Source: Epiperipatus broadwayi (Eukaryota; Onychophora; Udeonychophora; Euonychophora; Peripatidae). Taken from it: 64,000 bases of DNA. Positions 57,431 through 64,000 of this stretch are shown here, piece by piece; positions within the stretch are counted from its first letter, which is position 1, and the number at the start of each line of letters is the position of its first letter. A program made the translations under genes and the position numbers. Below the pieces are notes generated by a model that searched no databases, was not told the DNA's origin, and saw only the letters and a list, made by a program, of their open reading frames with translations. The stretch is from the NCBI GenBank assembly GCA_028023455.1, contig JAQFVV010000230.1:1612001-1676000 (forward strand), read 5' to 3'.

Positions 57431-59040
57431 ATGTATATCTTTGTTATTTATATAGTATTTCTTATTTGACTTTTATTATATCTATATACATCTGATTTGA
57501 AAAAAAAAGTGTGGTGGTGGTGATTGTTTAATATATTTATAAAGATATCATATAGACAGAAATAGGTGAATAACTTCATATGTGTGTGTTTAAATTAAAA
57601 AAAAAAAATCTAATATATTAATCTTTAGCAGGTTTAAAATTTATATCTGGGTTAGAGACAATCTCTAGTTTAATAAATGATTAATGATAATCATTTCTGT
57701 ATTTATCTAAAGCGGTCGATGTCAAAATTGTGGGTGCAATAAATTTGACACTTGTAAGCCAAAATATAACAATTATAAAATTTATTTATTATGTATTCAT
57801 TTGTTTAATTGCTAATCTTGTTGCTATGAGGATGGCGGCTTTAATCTGAGTTGGAACATAAACTATTCTAACATCAATTAATCTTAGCAAGTTAAGCCAA
57901 AATAAAAGAATAAAAACTAAATGAATTTTAGAAATTATAATAATAAACAAAAATTAAATATGTGAATATTTTTCAAACATGTTTACTTTTAATTTGCTGT
58001 GTATAAGTTAGCAAAATGGTTAAGTGTCAAGCTGAAGAGCAAAAAAATCCTGATATGATTCTCATTTGAGTGAAAAAATTCAAATCGATTAATTGACCTG
58101 CTGTTCTCAATTTGACATTTGGGTGTTTGAATGTCACATACCGCCCTGTCAATTAATTATATAAATACATGTACAGTATTTTCAGTGGAGCAGTATTTTA
58201 TATATAATTAAATATTTAAATTTAGATAATCAATTATTCTTGACATAAACTATGTAAAAGAGAGGAAAAAAAACACTGTCTTATATAAGTATGAAATAAC
58301 TATAAAAACTAGAGAAATGTAAAAGTGACAAAGAAAACTATTTCTGTGTGGATGTTAACAAGATGTCATGTGAAAACAAACTTGTGTGGGTTGTAAAGCT
58401 TGAAAAAGACTTAATGAAGTTAGAGTGACAAACTTCACAATCATAGTCAGAATGGAAGTATGAAATTTCACTATCTACTGTAATCCAAGTTAATACTAAA
58501 AAAGAAAAAAGTTTGCCCGGGGGTGTTCATTTTAAAATGTCTTTAAAATTTGGAAATGTGATATGAAAATAACATTACTGATTTACACAGGCTCACAGAC
58601 ATTAGTAAGCAATCCTACAACCTTACAAAAAATTTATAAAGTTTTGTATTTTGTGTGTATCAATTGTGGCTGTTAATAAAACTTGGAAATTAAATTAAAT
58701 TTTAGATTAAAGTATTTCAGATAAATATATTTTCAAGGTGATGTAATTTTAGCTTGCAATGTCTGCTTTTAATAGCTACTTTACTTCATTTCAGCATATC
58801 TGTCAAATTAGCTATAAAAATATACAGAGAATTTTTGTTGATCTTTTAAATCTATAAACCTGCAAAAATATTTAAAACCGATAGCTTCTTGTTTGCGAGC
58901 ATTATTTAATTACGAGAGTTTGTAGAATGTTGTTCTATGTTTAATATTCATCATATAAATAATATTTTTTTTTATTTAAATGGATTATGTCCTGTACATG
59001 AGGGGTCAGATGGACCTTAGGTCAACATCTCGACCTCAGG
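57431..59040. other. no recognisable gene
   Basis: A/T-rich, no family match, short frames only. Confidence 0.5.
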
Positions 59041-59360
59041 GTGGCCTTTAAGCGTTCCATCATCAGATTTTCAATTGGATGGACGATTGAAGAGTTTGAA
59101 TGGAGAGTAGATTGAAGCCTGTCCATTAAAGTATGAGCATTGGCTATCTTAATATATATCTGAGCACTTATAGTATATATGTGTAGAGATGGTAATCTGG
59201 ACCAACTGATGATTGCTGGTTTAGCATGAAATACATATATTGGTGATTATTTATATTTTCAACATATATGTGTTCAAGTGTATCAGTGTTATGAGATAGT
59301 GTGGAGAGTGGTGGGTTGTGTAAAAGTCTGTGCTCATATACCCTATATATTACATATATA
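59041..59360 (+). repeat. family C ribozyme-bearing repeat
   Basis: It aligns in reverse with 52093-52430 (TTGAAGCCTGTCCATTAAAG at 59111, and the far end GTAAAAGTCTGTGCTCATA). The ribozyme is on the plus strand. The left end is diverged. Confidence 0.8.
59201..59244 (+). ncRNA. type I hammerhead ribozyme, family C, apparently intact
   Basis: ACCAA, CTGATGA, stem II TGCT-GGTTT-AGCA (four pairs after a T-T at the base), GAAA, short stem III AT-ACAT-AT, A17 (59239), TTGGT. The sequence differs from 52196-52241 at several places, but core and stem I are kept. Confidence 0.87.
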
Positions 59361-59814
59361 GACACAGGTATATAATAAGCCTTGTGTTCAGTTATTTATA
59401 TTAATAAAAACTTTGATACTAAGTTTGAAGTGAATTTACTTTTGATTTAAAGTATATCAGATAAGTGACTTAACTTCAGCTTGTAGTGTCTGCTTCTATT
59501 TTGCTTCAATTTATCATATCTAGCAAATTATTTATAAAAATATCAAAAATAGAAATTAATGAAACCCATTATATTGTTTTTTCATATAAATATATAATAA
59601 AAATCATATATAGCCGGTATATAAATACGTATATAAATAATAACTAAACAAAAAGTCTTTTGTACATAGTTTTGTGCCATTTGAAATGTTAAATCATCTA
59701 TTTTAACATTAACCAATTACTACAACTAGAACATTATCTGATGTTTTATTTTGGTTTTGTTATTTTACTTCCATTATGGAACACTAGGTGGTGTTCTAAT
59801 GGCAATAACTGGTT

Positions 59815-60413
59815 AACATGGGATAGAAGAATAGACGCATTAATAAAGAATAGAGAATTGGAGAACTAATATGGAGAGTAAAAAGAGTTTAAATATATAT
59901 AGAATTAAACAGAATATTGAGTGGGAGGTAATTTATGATAATAGCAAGGAAAGTAGTTTACTGTTTAAGGCTTGAACAGCAAGCATTTTTAGCAACAAGA
60001 GAATATACACATAAATGGGAAAATGTGGATGATTTAGTCTGCAAGTTGTGTAAGGAAGGCATAGAAAATATTAAGCAGCTGTTAATTGAATACAAATGTG
60101 TGCAAGCAGAAAGGGTAAAATAATGAAGTTATGAAAGAATAAATATAAACAAAGTGATTATACAGAAAGTGAGTTCTTGGTTTTTATGCTGGGTTTGAGG
60201 AAAGATAAGGGGGATTTAGATATAACGGCCATGGAGTTGACAAAGATTATGTTGTGGATATAGGATGGAGCAGGATTGTAAAGAATATGGGGAAAACTTA
60301 GGGTGGGGAATGGAAAGGAAAGGTAAAATGGCTAACAGGTTTCTCTGGGCATAGTGGCTGAGAGATCCATGACTCTGAATAAGAAGAAATCACATTGCAT
60401 CACATAACATTAA
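59815..60413 (+). mobile_element. LINE-2 3' fragment
   Basis: AGAATAGACGCATTAATAAA onward aligns with 38200-38760, including VDDLVCKLCKEGIENIKQ (60025, knuckle C and H changes) and the CATCACATAACA end. 5'-truncated. Confidence 0.85.
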
Positions 60414-61127
60414 AATAGATGGTTTAACATCTGAAAAAGGCATGAAATCATATGGTAAAAAGAGCTTTTATACATAAAAGCCCTTTTTGGCATAACACTT
60501 TGAGCATGTGCATTGGGTTAAAACAGTGCAAAGCCATTTCTTCGACATATATTTTAAAAATATGTGGGTAAACAGTGATCTAAAAACATCAGATAATAAT
60601 ATCAACATTTGTTGATTAGTTAATAGACTTACAACATCACATATGCAAATCATTCAAATTGTTATTTTATTTTTTCATTTGAAAAAATTATAACTTCTAG
60701 GAATACTAATCTCTTATCGTGGCCATGTTTGAACATGTGTGATTTAAATTTATAAATGTGCAAAATTCTTCTATTTAAAGTCTGACTTCTTGTGGGGGGG
60801 GGGCATTATTTAATTATTAAAATATTTTGGAAAATGTTATGCTTTCATAGTATACACATGTATATATTATTATCTGATTTTTATTCCTAATAAAGACTTG
60901 GATATTAAGTAAAAAGCAAATTCATTTTTTAACTTAAAATATTTCAGGCTAATACATTTTCTAGACTATTATAATTTTAGTTTGCAATACCTGTTTTTAA
61001 TTGGTACTTTGCTTCATTACATCATACCTATCAAATTATTTATTAAAATACATATAGAATTTCTGCTAAATTTTCTATCATTTAAACAAACCCATGAAAA
61101 TCTTTTGTTTAAAATATATATACATCT
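60414..61127. other. no recognisable gene
   Basis: A G9 run near 60795; no gene signal. Confidence 0.5.
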
Positions 61128-61460
61128 CATGCACACAGAGAGCGTACCAATAGCTCAAACAAGCTCTTAATTAATAAGTGCGGTATGAGAAAATATTTAA
61201 AATCTCTACCCAGAACACTCTAATCTCCAGACCAACTGGTTTCGAGCTTATGGCTCACATCAATGGAGAGCTAGAATATTCGGACACTAGACCTAAAATA
61301 TCAACTCAAAAAACCAGCACTTATTTCATATGTATATTTAAGAAGAAACTCTGAAATTTTCGGACATGAAAATGTCTTTAAATCCAGCAATCTAACTTAA
61401 ATAGCTATATGGGACTGAACTAAATTCAGATCTACCATATTCTACTAGCTTCAGCATATC
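61128..61460 (-). repeat. family B-like element, reversed copy
   Basis: It is the inverted counterpart of 61545-61920: GCTCAAACAAGCTCTTAATT at 61156, and CTCTCCATTGAT-type ribozyme on the minus strand. It also shares TGAACTTAGTTCAGTCCCAT-type sequence with 875-900. Confidence 0.8.
61224..61269 (-). ncRNA. hammerhead ribozyme, family B-like, two core changes
   Basis: The minus strand reads TCTCCA, TTGATGT (C3 and A9 changed), stem II GAGC-CATAA-GCTC (perfect), GAAA, stem III ACC-AGTT-GGT (three pairs), C17 (61230), TGGAGA. Stem I is six perfect pairs. All helices are intact but the core is not. Confidence 0.75.
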
Positions 61461-61476
61461 TAAAGCCTTAAAGGTA

Positions 61477-61980
61477 AAATTATAATGATTAAAAAAGTAA
61501 GTCATATATAATGTGACATTACTCTTAATAAGCTTGTAGTTACAAAAATGCACACAGAGAGCATACCAATAGCTCAAACAAGCTCTTAATTAATAAGGCT
61601 ATTAGAATATTGTAGATCTGAATTTAGTTCAGTCCCATATAGCTATTTAAGTTAGATAGCTGGATTTAAAGACATTTTCATGTCCGAAAATTCTTAAATA
61701 TACGTATGAAATAAGTCTGGTTTTTTGAGTTGATATTTTAGGTCTAGTGTCCGAATATTCTAGCTCTCCACTGACATAAGCCATAAGCTCAAAACCAGTT
61801 GGTCTGGAGATGAGAGTGTTCTGGATAGAGATTTTAAATATTTTCTCACACCGCACTTATTAATTAAGAGCTTGTTTGAGCTATTTATGCTCTCTGAGTG
61901 CATTTTTGTAACTACAAGCTTATTAAGAGTAATGTCCCATTATATATGACTTTCTTTTTTAATTATTATACATCTCACGA
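61477..61980 (+). repeat. family B-like element with ~120-bp inverted ends
   Basis: The ends ATTAAAAAAGTAAGTCATAT (61487) and its complement (to about 61975) are inverted. They run inward through CTTAATAAGCTTGTAGTTAC and GCTCAAACAAGCTCTTAATT. The ribozyme lies inside on the plus strand. Together with 61128-61460 it forms an even larger inverted pair. Confidence 0.8.
61765..61810 (+). ncRNA. hammerhead ribozyme, family B-like, decayed core
   Basis: TCTCCA, CTGACAT, stem II AGC-CATAA-GCT, AAAA for GAAA, ACC-AGTT-GGT, C17 (61804), TGGAGA. Stems I and III are identical to the copy at 61224-61269. G8 and G12 are both lost here. Confidence 0.7.
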
Positions 61981-61990
61981 TAAAAGCCAC

Positions 61991-62115
61991 AGCTTAATAA
62001 ACTATATAATCTACAATATAATATCAAGGTGACTCAATAGAGAAAAATTGGGTTTCTATAGTGATCGCCTTGACAACAAATAATAGATCTATAGTTTATT
62101 AAACTTTGACTGTTA
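61991..62115. repeat. imperfect hairpin, ~55-bp arms
   Basis: CTTAATAAACTATATAATC / GATCTATAGTTTATTAA and TCAAGGTGACTCAATAGAGA / TTCTATAGTGATCGCCTTGA are inverted around a short loop. Confidence 0.7.
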
Positions 62116-62159
62116 TAATGTGAATTATATTTAGAAACCATCTAGCTATTGACAATTTA

Positions 62160-62640
62160 TAATAATATATCATCATAATCAGTTTCAACCATTATCAATC
62201 CACTTCAAGATGAAATAAGGTATCTCCAAGTTCAATCCATCTTCTTCAATCTCTAGCCTCTCTTCTTCATATCACCCCAACACACTTCATTATTTCATTC
62301 ATCCATCTCACATGTGATCTCTTTCTAGGTCTTTTAGATATTACAATTGTTCATATATTATCATATCTTCTAGAAATATGACTAGTCCAACTCCATCCCA
62401 GTCTTTTAATTTTTTTCAGTTGATATCAGCAACACTTGTTTGTTCTCTCACTCATGTATTTTGTTTTTGAACTTTTATTGTTACTCCTAACATACATTTC
62501 TCCATACTTTGTTAAGTGATTTGAAGTCTATGCATTCTTCTTTTGTTAAGTGTCCAAGTCTCGGACATCTAAGTAAGAACTGGTAACACATTTATTAAAA
62601 ACATCTTCCTTTTCAAACACATTGGTGGTCAGTGGTCAAT
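62160..62640 (-). mobile_element. RTE 3' fragment
   Basis: Reversed tip ATCATCATAATCAG, ATTATCAATCCACTTCAAG, then CATCCATCTCACATGTGATC, TTAAGTGTCCAAGTCTCGG and ACATTTATTAAAAACATC. Confidence 0.8.
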
Positions 62641-62989
62641 GATTTTATATATATATATATATTACAACCCTAGTAGCACGAGTGTAACCACTACTTAATC
62701 AGATTTGAAGAATAATCCTGTGTGTGAGCACCTATGCATACATGTATATGGTAAAAATAGAGAAAATATGCAATTTGTAATTAAAAGGCATTTTAAGATC
62801 TTTTAGTTTCACTTATTTTGAATCATGTTAGAAACAGGATCTTATCAATTCTGATAGAAAATAGAATGGTGAGTTTTAAGTCCAAGAAAAAGAATTTGAA
62901 ATCGGCAGTATTTTAGAAAGTAGAAATAAAAAGAATGAAAGTTGGCAATGAATGTTCTCTGGTGTAATAGGGAGTTGATGAAAAAATAA

Positions 62990-63200
62990 TATAATAATGT
63001 ACCGGTCGAAAAACACCCATCGATCCAACAAACCCCTGAATACAGGTAAAGTACCTCGAGTCCGACCACGTACGAGATATATAAATCAGGTACATCATGA
63101 ATTCTGCCCTATTTACCTATATCTCCAGGTCAAAGATCTAATCAATAGCCTTTCTCGATGATACGATCGAATTCCTTTACTTTCACCGTCCCAAAAATGA
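62990..63200. promoter_or_regulatory. locally CpG-richer stretch
   Basis: CpG is rare in the window, but here about ten occur within 200 bp (for example near 63003, 63057 and 63157-63170). No repeat family covers it. A possible donor, CAG then GTAAAG, sits at 63045-63053. This may be regulatory or exonic; no motif decides it. Confidence 0.3.
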
Positions 63201-63758
63201 AGACAACCTTGATTCTCACATGCTGTTTAAGAAAAGCAAAGGAATATTTTTTCTCTGGGGTGTGAGATAGTAAAATAATCTGCATTATAGTACATGTGAT
63301 GACTAATGATGCAGACAGTATGCAATCATTCATTCAGAGATCAATTTCATTTCAGTGTGGGTGAAAAGCAGTATTGAAGTGAACCATGTGGAGAAAAGAT
63401 TTTGCCAGACCACTAATTAAAATTGCGGTGCCTATCTTATAAGCTGGATCTTTTGCCATGGTAGGCTAAGCAAGAACAAGTAGCACGTCAGTTGGAAGAC
63501 TGTAAATGCAACCTAATTCAGTAAATAAGATGCATTGTGGGAAATTTTATTGCTACGTCTTATAAGCTGTCAGTAAAAGGAAAGAACCAGACAATGCAGT
63601 CAAACTGCTGAAGACTTATGTATATTCTACATGCACTATACTACTATAACTATAATTCAGGTGTCCAGAGTGTGAAGAGAAGCAATGTATGCTTCAAGAA
63701 CATTTAAGAAAGCGACCAACTATATTTATCAGAAGAAAACTGATATCTAAAACCTAGG

Positions 63759-63788
63759 ATGGAGGACATTAAATATTTGTTGTTACTG
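63759..63788 (+). CDS. candidate first coding exon, unknown host gene
   Basis: ATG at 63759 opens MEDIKYLLLL, directly followed by a good donor (CTG then GTAAGAT at 63789). The upstream 400 bp are non-repetitive and less A/T-biased, and GCATTGTGGGAAATTTTATT lies at 63533. The start of a secreted or membrane protein is conceivable. Ten codons prove nothing, and the partner exon would lie beyond the window. Confidence 0.22.
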
Positions 63789-64000
63789 GTAAGATATAAG
63801 ATATATTTATTCTATAATAGTGAAAAGAGACTTTAAACTTGCAAAGATTAAAATAAATTAATGATATCCTGTATATTTACCTTTGAATTACAAGTTTAAA
63901 TGCAAACTGAAGGTATATTAAATGAATTGTTATGTTTCATTTTGTTATATCCGCACTTACGACTGTGCCAATGTTATAACTGCAAGTCATACTGTGCGGT

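Noticed and set aside
1-64000. CRISPR array, prophage or bacterial operon
   Set aside because: No regularly spaced short repeats with unique spacers, no dense coding, no ribosome-binding sites. All features are those of an animal genome.

Overview
This is nuclear DNA from a very A/T-rich animal genome, most likely an invertebrate. The evidence is long intron-like or intergenic stretches, several non-LTR retrotransposon clades, Penelope-like and hAT elements, tRNA-derived SINEs and AG/GT splice signals. The species cannot be fixed from the sequence. There is no bacterial-style gene organisation and no intact protein gene. Most long open frames are decayed retroelement ORFs or chance. Only three short stretches look like possible host exons: 2754-2831, 24201-24418 and 63759-63788. 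None is recognised.

Layout. 1-2640: a minimal tRNA-SINE, a tandem dimer of a ribozyme-bearing repeat (family B) and a related fold-back (family D). 5.9-9.8 kb: a nearly full-length dead RTE-type LINE on the minus strand, then a second RTE with a 5' inversion. 10.5-16.5 kb: a hairpin repeat (family A), family C repeats and a three-copy tandem repeat. 19.7-22.5 kb: the GIY-YIG end of a Penelope-like element and RTE 3' ends. 22.6-27 kb: a tRNA-SINE, a 160-bp hairpin and two more family A elements. 28.9-33.6 kb: two inverted copies of a ~960-bp TA-flanked DNA element, one of them inside a Jockey-like LINE. 33.6-38.8 kb: nested SINEs, a Penelope-type tail and a second LINE family ('LINE-2' here) with SGNH-like, APE, RT and zinc-knuckle remnants. 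40.4-40.9 kb: an internally deleted hAT element. 43.5-63 kb: more of the same families. 63-64 kb: a locally CpG-richer stretch.

Main discovery candidate. Small repeat families A, B, C and D carry type I hammerhead ribozyme motifs. Each has the CUGANGA box, a stem II hairpin, GAAA, a very short and often palindromic stem III ending in UH, and a closing stem I. The best copies are at 25893-25934, 43670-43710, 48325-48364, 52196-52241 and 59201-59244. Family B is a head-to-tail dimer of about 380 bp, as in the small ribozyme retroelements called retrozymes. Family A is instead a fold-back (head-to-head) form, flanked at four loci by 12-14 bp direct repeats like those left by LINE-type integration. 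RTE, LINE-2, Jockey and Penelope elements are the possible sources of reverse transcriptase, but nothing here shows which one mobilised the ribozyme elements.
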